Source: an uncultured Clostridia bacterium
Lineage (GTDB): Bacteria > Bacillota > Clostridia > TANB77 > CAG-508
Reading direction: 5' to 3'
Length of the DNA: 64,000 nucleotides
Assembly (NCBI GenBank): GCA_944386365.1
Contig: CALXAT010000006.1
Span: forward strand, 1 to 64,000
The notes under the pieces are model-generated. The model was not told where the DNA came from. It worked only from the letters and a program-made list of their open reading frames with translations, and did not search any database. Below are positions 49,345 through 57,885 of this stretch, piece by piece. Within the stretch, counting starts at the first letter, position 1; each line of letters begins with the position of its first letter. Both the position numbers and the translations under genes were made by a program.

Positions 49345-50577
49345 ATGGAACTAAAGATAAACTATCAATACACATATTTTATACATCCTTTTGTTGTAAA
49401 ACAAAAGAAATATCAAAAATATCTTTTAAAATTATTAAAAGATGAAAATTGTAAATTAAAGAGATTTGAAAAAGAAAAAGATTTAAGATTATATAAATAT
49501 TTTACGCCTAAAATGAGAGATTTTCTTTTTTCAAGTTTTAGCTTTACAAATAATAAATATGCTAAGTTTAAAGAAATGCCGGTGGAAACACAATCAGCAG
49601 TTTTAGCTAAATATCCTTGCACCATATTTGAATATACAATAAAGAAAGATATTCAAGGCAAGGCAGGAGATGGAAAGGGTATATTTTTTACAATTAGAAA
49701 AATAGAAATTATATGTTTTCATACGGGAATATGTTTCTTATGCATGAAGACAAATATTGAGGATGAACCAACATTTTCAGATGTATTAAATTTTAATTAT
49801 AAATTTAGAGATATTAAACAAGATAATCGAACATTAAATAATTATGATAAAATTAATATCCAAACAGATAGTTTTGCAAGTATTGATAAGTTAACAGATT
49901 TTATAAAGAAAATAACAGGTTCTAATATAGAAGCTATAAAATTAGATATTAATACAGAAAGATTTTTAACATATTCATATTTGTGTATAGATCAATCTGC
50001 ATGGAATATGGATAATGGATTTGATAAAATTGAAAATAACTTTATAAAATTTGCAAGAGTTTTACCGGCAGATAATTCAGCTAGTTTAAAAGAGGATGAC
50101 ATTATATCTTTATCTAAATGGAAATATACAAAGATGGGAATTACGAAACATGGTGTAACATTATTTTCATCTTCAACAGATATTAATAATTATACAATTT
50201 TGCCAAATACATTTGAACAACAGTATCTATATACATATATATTTGAATTGTATAAGAAAATATATTTGAAGAAAATAAGTTTAGCATTTAAACATACAAC
50301 AAAGATGAAAATGGTAAGAAAAGAATTTATTAACTTCACAAAAAATATATGGATTCAAGAAGTTACAGAAGATGAAACAGGAACTATGTTTGATCATAAA
50401 GTAAAAGAAGTATTAGAATTAGAACAATTATATAATGAAGTAAAAACGGAATATGATGTTTTATATAAGGAATTAAATATTGAAAAAAATAAAAATTTAA
50501 CAATCGTAATTTCTGTCATATTGATAGCATCATTAATATTTAATATACTAAATTTTGTATTGTTATCGAAACAGTAA
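49345..50577 (+). CDS. Unknown tail-anchored protein
   Basis: 410 residues from ATG 49345 (AAAGGTGATTGA is the ribosome binding site; the in-frame GTG 49336 lies inside it). It has a soluble, mixed alpha/beta body, a coiled coil (about 350-380) and one C-terminal membrane helix (about 388-406) with a short S-K-Q end. The layout of a cytoplasmic body, a long helix and a terminal membrane segment recalls CorA-like proteins, but the G-M-N loop is absent. It is 27 bases after the WG-repeat gene and ends at a strong terminator. Confidence 0.55.
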   Translation: MELKINYQYTYFIHPFVVKQKKYQKYLLKLLKDENCKLKRFEKEKDLRLYKYFTPKMRDFLFSSFSFTNNKYAKFKEMPVETQSAVLAKYPCTIFEYTIKKDIQGKAGDGKGIFFTIRKIEIICFHTGICFLCMKTNIEDEPTFSDVLNFNYKFRDIKQDNRTLNNYDKINIQTDSFASIDKLTDFIKKITGSNIEAIKLDINTERFLTYSYLCIDQSAWNMDNGFDKIENNFIKFARVLPADNSASLKEDDIISLSKWKYTKMGITKHGVTLFSSSTDINNYTILPNTFEQQYLYTYIFELYKKIYLKKISLAFKHTTKMKMVRKEFINFTKNIWIQEVTEDETGTMFDHKVKEVLELEQLYNEVKTEYDVLYKELNIEKNKNLTIVISVILIASLIFNILNFVLLSKQ

Positions 50578-50583
50578 TGTGCC

Positions 50584-50617
50584 AAAGGGATGTGCCAAGA
50601 AGACACATCCCTTTTAA
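50584..50617 (+). terminator. Terminator before acpS
   Basis: The stem aaagggatgtg / cacatcccttt (50584-50594 with 50604-50614) is followed by T and AT-rich sequence. Confidence 0.75.
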
Positions 50618-50637
50618 TAAAAAAGAAAAGGAAAGAA

Positions 50638-51018
50638 ATGATTATGAAGATTAGTTGTGGGACAGATATCATAGAAATTAAAAGAATTAAAGAAAGCATA
50701 GAAGAATTAGGGGATAAATTTCTAAATCATGTGTATACAGATAAAGAAATAAAATATTGTGAAAGTAAAAAAAGTCAGAAATATCAACATTATGCTGCTA
50801 GATTTGCAGCAAAAGAAGCTGTATTTAAAGCGATTTCAGGTAGACTAAAGAATAAATATGCTATTGGCTGGAAAAATATAGAAGTAATAAATGATGAAAA
50901 TGGAAGACCGTATATTTATTTTTTGGATACAGAAATTAAGGAAATAGAAGAAATCGATATTAGTATATCTCATTGTAAGGCATATGCTACGGCAAATGTA
51001 GTGGCAATTTTTAAATAA
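50638..51018 (+). CDS. acpS: Holo-[acyl-carrier-protein] synthase
   Basis: AcpS transfers 4'-phosphopantetheine from CoA to the serine of acyl carrier protein. The 126-residue protein shows both family motifs: C-G-T-D-I-I-E-I near the start (Mg-binding Asp) and R-F-A-A-K-E-A-V-F-K-A (about 55-65). ATG 50638 is five bases after AAAAGGA; ATG 50644 is the alternative and gives M-K-I-S-C-G-T-D. It is placed before tatD. Confidence 0.92.
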   Translation: MIMKISCGTDIIEIKRIKESIEELGDKFLNHVYTDKEIKYCESKKSQKYQHYAARFAAKEAVFKAISGRLKNKYAIGWKNIEVINDENGRPYIYFLDTEIKEIEEIDISISHCKAYATANVVAIFK

Positions 51019-51081
51019 TGGGAAAATACTAGATAGGAGATAAATGTTTTATGAAAATCATAAAGGAAAAGAGGATATTAC

Positions 51082-51879
51082 ATGGAATTTTTTGATAGTC
51101 ATGCACATTTAGATGATGAGAAATTTGATAAAGATAGAGAACAAATAATAGAAGAAATAAAAAAATCAGGTGTAACAAAATTTGTGTCAGCAGGATATAG
51201 TCTAGAAGGCTCTAAAAAAGGCGTAGAATTATCTAAAAAATATGACTATATATACACAACTTGCGGGATTTCACCAAACGATATTCCACAAACGGAAGAA
51301 GAATTGTGGAAAAATATAGAGGAAATAAAAAAAATAGTGAAAGAAAACTTAAAAAATAAAAAGGTTGTTGCAATAGGAGAAATCGGATTAGATTATTATT
51401 GGGAAAAAGATATAGAAAGAAGAAAATTGCAAAGAAAAGCATTTATTAAACAAATAGAGTTAGCAAACATATTGGATTTGCCAATTGTTATACATACGAG
51501 AGAAGCCGTTATGGATACGCTTGAAATTTTAAAGAAAAATATGGTGAATAAAAAAGGTGTATTTCATTGTTGCCCATTAAATAGAGAACTTGTGAAAGAA
51601 GCATTAAAACTTGGATTTTATATTTCATTTGCAGGACCGGTAACCTTTAAAAGTTCAAAAAATGCAAATGAGATTATACAAATGGTACCAAATGATAGAA
51701 TGCTAATTGAAACAGATAGTCCTTATTTGGCGCCAGAACCTGTAAGAGGAACGAGAAATGATCCACGTAATGTAAGATATATAGCTCAAAAGATTGGAGA
51801 GGCAAAACAAATATCTTTAGAAGAAGTTTCTAAAATAACCTATAAAAATGCTAAAACGATTTTTAACATAGTGGATTAA
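51082..51879 (+). CDS. TatD family metal-dependent DNase
   Basis: A 265-residue TIM-barrel hydrolase. Metal ligands are visible in order: H-A-H (DSHAHLDDEKF), E in GEIGLDYYW, H in VIHTREA, H in F-H-C-C, and D in TDSPYL. Members of the group degrade DNA in repair and cell death and are often called YabD/TatD. ATG 51082 follows AAAGGAAAAGAGG. The protein is full length. Confidence 0.93.
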   Translation: MEFFDSHAHLDDEKFDKDREQIIEEIKKSGVTKFVSAGYSLEGSKKGVELSKKYDYIYTTCGISPNDIPQTEEELWKNIEEIKKIVKENLKNKKVVAIGEIGLDYYWEKDIERRKLQRKAFIKQIELANILDLPIVIHTREAVMDTLEILKKNMVNKKGVFHCCPLNRELVKEALKLGFYISFAGPVTFKSSKNANEIIQMVPNDRMLIETDSPYLAPEPVRGTRNDPRNVRYIAQKIGEAKQISLEEVSKITYKNAKTIFNIVD

Positions 51880-51885
51880 AATCAT

Positions 51886-51917
51886 AAAAAGGCGAAAGAT
51901 TTATCTTTCGTCTTTTA
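51886..51917. terminator. Bidirectional terminator between tatD and htpX
   Basis: The stem aaaaggcgaaaga / tctttcgtctttt (one G-T pair), with T tracts on both strands, lies between convergent genes. Confidence 0.8.
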
Positions 51918-51927
51918 TATCTATAAA

Positions 51928-52836
51928 TTAATATTTTAAATTTCGTAAAGCTTCAATCCTATCAGCTGTACTAGGATGTGTAGACCATATATTTGTGCTT
52001 TTTCTTTTTCCATTTTTCTTGAATGGATTAATAATAAACATATTTGCTGTGGCACTATTTGCCGTTTCTAGTTCATTAGGATCATTTTCTAATTTTTCTA
52101 AAGCAGAAATTAAGCCATCTGGATTACGCGTGAATTCAACAGCAGTACTGTCTGCTAGAAATTCTCTTTTTCTGGATAAAGCAAGTTGCATAAGAGAACC
52201 AAATATAGGGGCTAAAATAAGAAAAATTAATCCGATTAACATGAGAATACCATTTGCTTTATTATCACTATCTCTATCTCTTAAACCACCCCAGAATAGA
52301 GTACGAGAAAATAAATCTGATAACATAACAATAAATCCCACCATAACAGAAACAACGCAACTTAATCGTATATCATAGTTTTTTATATGACTCATTTCAT
52401 GTGCGATTACGCCTTCTAATTCATAATAATCTAGTTTTTCTAAAAGGGCAGTTGTTACGCAGATAACAGCATTTTGTGGATTTCTGCCTGTTGCAAAAGC
52501 ATTAGGTTGAGCGTCATCGACAACATAAAGTCTAGGTTTGTTTGGTAAACCAGCTGTAACCATTAAGGAATCTAAAATATTGACTAATTTTTGATCTTCT
52601 TCTTTGGTTGCTGGCCTTGCCTTATTAAGAGAAAGTACAATTTTATCACTATAATAATAGGAAGCCCAGGCAGAGCCAATCGAGAAGATTAAAGCAATAA
52701 CAATAGACATTGTTCCTAATCTTAAAGCATGGCAAACATAGTAAACAATTAATGTAATAACCAAAATAAAGATACCAACAATAAAACCAGATTCTAGTTT
52801 ATTTTTTTTACTAGTTTCAAACATATTTTTCTTCAT
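51928..52836 (-). CDS. htpX: HtpX-like M48 membrane zinc metalloprotease
   Basis: HtpX-type proteases cleave misfolded membrane proteins. The 302-residue protein has two N-terminal membrane helices (about 18-55), the catalytic H-E-M-S-H in GVIAHEMSHIKNYD (about 140), a second membrane pair (about 160-215) and the downstream zinc ligand E in REFLADSTAVE. ATG follows GAGAGGA. It is downstream of lemA on the minus strand, a widespread pairing. Confidence 0.92.
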   Translation of the reverse strand: MKKNMFETSKKNKLESGFIVGIFILVITLIVYYVCHALRLGTMSIVIALIFSIGSAWASYYYSDKIVLSLNKARPATKEEDQKLVNILDSLMVTAGLPNKPRLYVVDDAQPNAFATGRNPQNAVICVTTALLEKLDYYELEGVIAHEMSHIKNYDIRLSCVVSVMVGFIVMLSDLFSRTLFWGGLRDRDSDNKANGILMLIGLIFLILAPIFGSLMQLALSRKREFLADSTAVEFTRNPDGLISALEKLENDPNELETANSATANMFIINPFKKNGKRKSTNIWSTHPSTADRIEALRNLKY

Positions 52837-52865
52837 TCCTCTCTATAATGTATTATATAAGAAAG

Positions 52866-52891
52866 AAGGGACAAGACAAAACTTATCCCTT
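52866..52891 (-). promoter_or_regulatory. Hairpin between lemA and htpX (possible attenuator)
   Basis: A 10-bp stem (52866-52875 with 52882-52891, one G-T pair). On the transcribed strand it is followed only by CTTCTTTCTT, so partial termination that lowers htpX relative to lemA is possible. Confidence 0.4.
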
Positions 52892-52901
52892 TTTATTATA
52901 A

Positions 52902-53459
52902 TTATTTTCCAAAATCTACTTTTACATTTTTTCTTGCTTCAGCACTCTCTGCTTCGAATAAGTCACGTGCTTTAAAATGAAACATTCCAGCAATGATATT
53001 AGATGGAAAAACTTCTAATTTTGTATTATACATTGTTACAGTATCATTATAGAATTGTCTTGAAAAAGAAATTTTGTTTTCTGTATTTCTTAGTTCTTCA
53101 GATAATTCTGAAAAATTTTGATTTGCCTTTAATTCAGGATAACTTTCAGATACTGCCATAATTGTTTTTAATGCGCTAGATAATTGTGTATCTAAAGAAG
53201 CTTTTTCTGTGACGCTTTCTGTATTAGCCCATGAAGTTCTAAGTTGAGCAATCTTTTCAAAAGTTTCAGATTCATGTGTCATATATCCTTTAACTGTTTC
53301 TACAAAATTAGGAATTAAATCAAATCTTCTTTGTAATTGAACATCTATTTGACTCCATGCATTATCAACTTTTATTTTTGCTTGAACTAAACTATTGTAC
53401 ATACCAATAAAAGCAATAATAATAACTACAATAACTGCTAAGATAATCCAACCAATCAT
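52902..53459 (-). CDS. lemA: LemA family protein
   Basis: A 185-residue protein with an N-terminal membrane helix (about 3-21) and a long four-helix bundle. The LemA core is clear: 'VDNAWSQIDVQLQRRFDLIP' (about 32-51) and F-N-E-E-like Q-F-Y-N-D-T-V-T-M-Y-N (about 136-147). AAGGAGG precedes the ATG and a TATAAT lies about 25 bases further up. LemA proteins are envelope proteins of unclear function, usually encoded with HtpX. Confidence 0.92.
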   Translation of the reverse strand: MIGWIILAVIVVIIIAFIGMYNSLVQAKIKVDNAWSQIDVQLQRRFDLIPNFVETVKGYMTHESETFEKIAQLRTSWANTESVTEKASLDTQLSSALKTIMAVSESYPELKANQNFSELSEELRNTENKISFSRQFYNDTVTMYNTKLEVFPSNIIAGMFHFKARDLFEAESAEARKNVKVDFGK

Positions 53460-53832
53460 TTACAAAAATCCTCCTTAATCTTTATTATATATTTAATAAT
53501 ATCATATTAAAAAAATTTATACAATATACATGTGAACAAATCATGAAAAAATGTTGAATTTTTCCTTATTTTTTAAAGTTTGCCTAGAAAAAATATAATA
53601 AAATTTAAGTAAAAAAGTAATATTTTTTAAAATTTATCATATATTATATTATGAGCAAAAATTGGACAAATATAAGCATTTTATAAAAAATATAAGCAAA
53701 AATACGAAAAAAACAAATGGATATATTCTTAGAGTCATAAGGGCTTGAAGATATATAAATGTTAAAATTTGACTTTCTTTCAAAAAAATAGTATAATAAT
53801 ACTGTGTTGCCAAAAGGAGGTAATTTAATCTT
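53460..53832. other. Divergent intergenic region lemA / 3D-domain gene
   Basis: 373 very AT-rich bases without a credible gene. The lemA side holds a ribosome binding site and a minus-strand -10 (TATAAT at 53489-53484). The right side holds the promoter at 53769-53797. I see nothing else. Confidence 0.6.
53769..53797 (+). promoter_or_regulatory. Sigma-A promoter for the 3D-domain gene
   Basis: TTGACT (53769-53774), a 17-base spacer and TATAAT (53792-53797); AAAGGAGGT follows before ATG 53833. Confidence 0.8.
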
Positions 53833-54765
53833 ATGAAAAGAGAAGAGAAGGCTTCAATTTCTATAATGAAGATTATCTGTGTAAGCATAATTTTAATATT
53901 AATATCAGGAATTAGTGTAATGGCGGTAAACACAGACCTAAAAGATGTAACCATAACATTACAAAATGGATATGAAATGACAACAATGACATCAAAAAGT
54001 AAAGTTTCAGATATATTAAGTGAAAATAATATCATATTAAATGAAGATCAAAAAACTATACCAGACTTAGATAGTGAAATAGCGTCTGGAGATACCATAA
54101 AAATAACGGATAAATCTTATAATGAAGTACAAATTGCTAAAATATCAGAAGAAGGAATTGAAACTTCATTAAATCAGTTGTTAGAAAATTATGCACCAAT
54201 AACAGAGAAAATAGTTGTAGAACAAGTAGTAATACCTTATGAAACAATTACAAAAAATACAACAGGGACTTCAACAGATACAACTAATAAGGTAGTACAA
54301 CAAGGAAAAGATGGATTAAAAGAAGTAACATATAAAGTAAAATATCAAAATGATGTAGAAATTGAAAAGTCAGTAATATCAGAAGTTGTTGTGGAAGAAC
54401 CAGTAAATAAAATTGTTCAAGTTCAAAAGAAAACAACTTCAAGAAGTTCAACACTACCAAGAGCATCAAGTGCTTCAACTACAGGAGGAACTGTATATAA
54501 AATAACAGCATATTGTCCTTGTAGCAAATGTTGTGGTAAGTCAACTGGAAGAACTGCGTCAGGAACAACAGCGATAGCAGGAAGAACAGTAGCCGCATCT
54601 AGTAAATTTGCTTTTGGAACAAAATTAAATATCGGTGGACACGTTTATACAGTTGAAGATAGAGGTGGAGCTGTTAATGGAAACAAAATAGATATATTTG
54701 TTAATACACATGCAGAGGCTCTACAATGGGGTGTAAGATACTTAAATGTAAGTGTTGTAAACTAA
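53833..54765 (+). CDS. YabE-like exported cell-wall hydrolase with DUF348, G5 and 3D domains
   Basis: The 310-residue protein has an N-terminal membrane/signal segment (about 14-33), a DUF348 ubiquitin-like module (about 37-95), a G5-type region (about 110-180) and an S/T linker. A C-terminal 3D domain follows with 'YCPCSKCCGKSTGRTASGT' and the three aspartates in V-E-D-R-G, K-I-D-I-F and nearby. 3D domains share the fold of lytic transglycosylases such as MltA. The Bacillus relatives YabE/YuiC are linked to wall turnover and spore revival. A strong promoter and terminator flank it. Confidence 0.88.
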   Translation: MKREEKASISIMKIICVSIILILISGISVMAVNTDLKDVTITLQNGYEMTTMTSKSKVSDILSENNIILNEDQKTIPDLDSEIASGDTIKITDKSYNEVQIAKISEEGIETSLNQLLENYAPITEKIVVEQVVIPYETITKNTTGTSTDTTNKVVQQGKDGLKEVTYKVKYQNDVEIEKSVISEVVVEEPVNKIVQVQKKTTSRSSTLPRASSASTTGGTVYKITAYCPCSKCCGKSTGRTASGTTAIAGRTVAASSKFAFGTKLNIGGHVYTVEDRGGAVNGNKIDIFVNTHAEALQWGVRYLNVSVVN

Positions 54766-54783
54766 TAAAATATATAGTATAAT

Positions 54784-54817
54784 ATACTAGAGTTTGTAAG
54801 ACTCTAGTATTTTTTTA
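54784..54817 (+). terminator. Terminator after the 3D-domain gene
   Basis: The perfect stem atactagagt / actctagtat (54784-54793 with 54801-54810) is followed by TTTTTTT. Confidence 0.88.
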
Positions 54818-54847
54818 TAAAATAATATTGAGATAAGGAGAAAATAA

Positions 54848-55600
54848 ATGAAACTGATATCTTGGAATGTAAATGGTATACGTGCATGTGTTAATAAAGG
54901 GTTTAATGAATTTTTTGAAAAAGCAGATGCAGATATTTTTTGTATACAAGAAACAAAATGTCAACCGGAACAAATTGAATTAAATTTTAAAGGATATACA
55001 TCTTATTGGAATAGTGCGGAAAGAAAAGGATATTCTGGAACGGCTATATTTACCAAAAAAGAACCAATACATGTGACATATGGAATTGGAATAGAAGAAC
55101 ATGATAAAGAAGGAAGAGTAATTACCTTAGAATTTGAGGATTTCTATATGGTAGACATCTATACGCCTAATGCCAAAAGAGGGTTAGAAAGATTATCTTA
55201 TAGGCAAATATGGGAAGATGAAATTAGAAAGTATTTATTAGAATTAAATCAAACAAAACCAGTGATTATGTGTGGAGACTTAAATGTAGCACATGAAGAA
55301 ATTGACTTAAAAAACCCAAAATCTAATAAAGGAAATGCGGGATTCACAGATGAAGAAAGAGAAAAAATGACAGAGCTATTACAAGCAGGTTTTATAGACT
55401 CTTTTAGATATTTATATCCTAATAAAACAGATGCCTATAGTTGGTGGTCATATATGGGAAGAGCAAGAGAAAAAAATGTAGGATGGAGAATTGATTATTT
55501 TATTGTGTCACAAGATATAAAAGAAAAAATAAAAGATGCTATGATTTATCCAGAAGTAATGGGAAGTGACCATTGTCCAATTGGATTAATTATAGAATAG
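54848..55600 (+). CDS. xth: Exodeoxyribonuclease III / AP endonuclease
   Basis: A 250-residue exonuclease III family enzyme that incises at abasic sites in base-excision repair. Motifs: S-W-N-V-N-G-I-R (residues 4-11), C-I-Q-E-T-K (Mg-binding Glu), Y-T-P-N-A, C-G-D-L-N-V-A-H (catalytic Asp), 'NVGWRIDYFIVS' and the terminal G-S-D-H-C-P (catalytic Asp-His). ATG 54848 follows ATAAGGAGAAAATA. It is followed after 11 bases by the permease gene. Confidence 0.95.
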   Translation: MKLISWNVNGIRACVNKGFNEFFEKADADIFCIQETKCQPEQIELNFKGYTSYWNSAERKGYSGTAIFTKKEPIHVTYGIGIEEHDKEGRVITLEFEDFYMVDIYTPNAKRGLERLSYRQIWEDEIRKYLLELNQTKPVIMCGDLNVAHEEIDLKNPKSNKGNAGFTDEEREKMTELLQAGFIDSFRYLYPNKTDAYSWWSYMGRAREKNVGWRIDYFIVSQDIKEKIKDAMIYPEVMGSDHCPIGLIIE

Positions 55601-55611
55601 GAGGTTTTTTC

Positions 55612-56757
55612 ATGAAGGAAATAAAGCATAATTGGAAAAAATGGTTATATTGGTTTTGCCTAGGACTAGCATTAATATGTATTTATAAAATTTTAGATAA
55701 CTACGAAAGTGTTATGGGAGTATTCAATACTTTTTTAGGCGTTATTAGCCCGTTTTTAATCGGTATATTTATTGCATACTTATTATATATGCCATCAAGA
55801 AAATTTGAAGAATTATATGCAAAAATAAAAATTAAATTTATAGCGAAGAAGGCAAGAGTTTTAGGTGTTATAACTGTATATATTATTATTGTAGCAGCAA
55901 TTATCATTTTGTTTTCAGTTATATTACCAATTGTTTTTGAAAGTATAACAGATTTTTTTAGTAGTATACCCAATTATGTTGAACAAGTAATCAGTGCTTA
56001 TAATAATTTACCACAAGACTCTATATTAAAAAGTCAAATTGTTCAAGATGAAATACATAATTTACAAAATATAGATATTAAACAATATTTAGATGTTGAA
56101 GCAATTTTGGGATATGTTGTTAATGCAATTAGTGCTATTTTTAGTATTGTAGATATTTTTATAGCAATTATTGTGTCTGTATATATATTAGTGGATAGAA
56201 AAAAAATATTAGCATTTTTTAAAAGATTAGCGGGAGCTATCTTTAAAGAAAGAACATATAAAAATATTGATAAATATTTTAATAATTCGAATGAAATTTT
56301 CTTTAAATTTATAGCAAGTCAATTTTTGGATGCCATTGTTGTTGGTATATTAGTATCGATTGCAATGACGATTATGAGAGTAAAATATGCACCATTATTA
56401 GGATTTTTTATCGGTTTGTTCAATATGATACCATATGTGGGAGCTATTATAGCAACTGTTATAGCAGCAATTATTACATTAATAACAGGAGGATTATCGC
56501 AAACTATTTGGATGCTAATTGTGGTTATTATCTTACAACAAATAGATGCTAATATTATTAATCCAAAAATTGTTGGTAAATCATTAAAAATTAGCCCATT
56601 ATTAGTGTTGTTTGCAGTAACTTTTGGAGGTGCATATTTTGGAATATTAGGAATGTTTTTAGCGGTACCAGTTATTGCGGTTATAAAAATATTAGTAGAC
56701 GATTTTATAAAATATAAAGAAATCATGAAAAAACATGAAGCAAAGAAAATTGAAACT
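55612..56757 (+). CDS. AI-2E family transporter (YtvI/PerM type)
   Basis: A 381-residue polytopic protein starting at ATG 55612 (TAGGAGGTTTTTTC). The typical eight-helix pattern has 'VISPFLIGIFIAYLLYMPSR' near the start, 'SQFLDAIVVGILVSIAMTIM' and 'GFFIGLFNMIPYVGAIIATV' in the centre, and 'FGGAYFGILGMFLAVPVIAV' at the end. The family exports small molecules or ions; individual substrates vary (autoinducer, Na+/H+, indole) and cannot be read from sequence. Confidence 0.88.
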
Positions 56758-56765
56758 TAAAAATA

Positions 56766-56795
56766 AAAGGCATGGAATTTAATCCATGTCTTTTT
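56766..56795. terminator. Bidirectional terminator after the permease gene
   Basis: The stem aaaggcatgga / tccatgtcttt (one G-T pair), with TTTTT on the plus side; it ends at the stop of the convergent COG2426 gene. Confidence 0.75.
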
Positions 56796-57294
56796 AACCT
56801 CTTTGTAATAAATATTGAATACCACCATTTGCAATAGCTGTTAGAGTAAGAACGATAAGGCCTGCTGCAAAGACACCAGCAACAATTGGTGGAACTGCTT
56901 TTTTAGGTGGTAAATCTAAGAAGTTTGCAATTAAAGAACCAACCCAAGCACCTGTTCCAGGTAATGGAACAGCAACAAATATAAATAAACCTAAAGCTGC
57001 AAAATTTTGTAACCTTTCACTTTCTTCTATTTTTCTAGTAGCTCTTTCAGATGCCCAGTCAATGATAATTTTAAAAGGTTTCCATCTACCAAAGAAATCA
57101 AATAAAGGTCTTATAAATTTAACAATAAAATAAACCGGTATAATATTTCCAATAAAACTACATAAAAAAGATTCTACATAATTTAAGTGAAAAGTAAATA
57201 CACCTACAGGTATTGCTCCTCTTAATTCAATTATTGGTATCATTCCGACAAAAGCGGTTAGTAAATATTTTACGATTAAAGGTAATCCAGCCAT
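56794..57294 (-). CDS. COG2426 small multidrug-export-like membrane protein
   Basis: A 166-residue protein with four membrane segments and the family hallmarks 'PIIELRGAIPVGV' (about 20-32) and 'VPLPGTGAWVGSLIA' (about 109-123), matching PF06695. The family name comes from weak evidence for drug export; it shares features with DedA-like half-transporters. ATG is preceded by TAGGAGG. The gene is alone on the minus strand, back to back with the rpoB leader. Confidence 0.85.
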   Translation of the reverse strand: MAGLPLIVKYLLTAFVGMIPIIELRGAIPVGVFTFHLNYVESFLCSFIGNIIPVYFIVKFIRPLFDFFGRWKPFKIIIDWASERATRKIEESERLQNFAALGLFIFVAVPLPGTGAWVGSLIANFLDLPPKKAVPPIVAGVFAAGLIVLTLTAIANGGIQYLLQRG

Positions 57295-57449
57295 ATTTCC
57301 TCCTATGTTATATATTTTTTAAATTTCTTATGTATTGTACTATAAAATAAAAAAAATGTCTATATATGTTGTAAAAATTCATAAAGTTATACAGATTTAC
57401 AAATATGAAAAAAATTTTCCAAAAATTACTTAAAAGTTATCTAAAAGTA

Positions 57450-57479
57450 TTGACTTCCGTAAGGATTTTGATATATAAT
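57450..57479 (+). promoter_or_regulatory. Sigma-A promoter for rpoB
   Basis: TTGACT (57450-57455), an 18-base spacer and TATAAT (57474-57479). The resulting leader to the rpoB start is about 400 nucleotides. Confidence 0.78.
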
Positions 57480-57580
57480 ATTAAAGATTTGAAAATGAGA
57501 ATTTAATTAACCTAGAAAGAGAAATAAAAAGGTGATTAAAATAAAGAAAAATAGTTTTTAATTAAATTGAATATTTTATT

Positions 57581-57620
57581 AGAGCCAGTTGAAAAATGAA
57601 AGTTTTTTGACAGCTCTTTT
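57581..57620 (+). terminator. Attenuator-like hairpin in the rpoB leader
   Basis: agagc (57581-57585) pairs with gctct (57613-57617), extended by gttgaaaaa-type pairing with ttttttgac. It is followed by TTTATT and sits about 100 bases into the transcript, well before rpoB. Confidence 0.55.
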
Positions 57621-57754
57621 ATTGCCGTTTATTTTATCTAATAGTTAAAAAAGACAACTTTCAAATCCTATTTTCAAATTTTTTTATTCAAATGTTAAAA
57701 AGTAAAAGAAGAGGAATTAAATATAAGTTTCCCTAAGTAATTTTAAAATTGTAA

Positions 57755-57860
57755 AAGCAGACGATTTTAAATCTTAGTCAAGAAATTTATGATTTAAGAA
57801 GGACTTCTTTTAACCAATAAATCAAATCAACAATGTAAAAGTTGATATTTATTTCTGCTT
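57755..57860 (+). promoter_or_regulatory. Structured segment just upstream of the rpoB start
   Basis: aagcag (57755-57760) can pair with ctgctt (57855-57860), enclosing the hairpins aagaag/cttctt (about 57797-57810) and atcaac/gttgat (57826-57831 with 57841-57846). It ends 15 bases before the GAGGTGA ribosome binding site, which suggests translational or attenuation control of RNA polymerase subunits. Confidence 0.4.
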
Positions 57861-57885
57861 AATATTTTATTATGAGGTGATTTTC

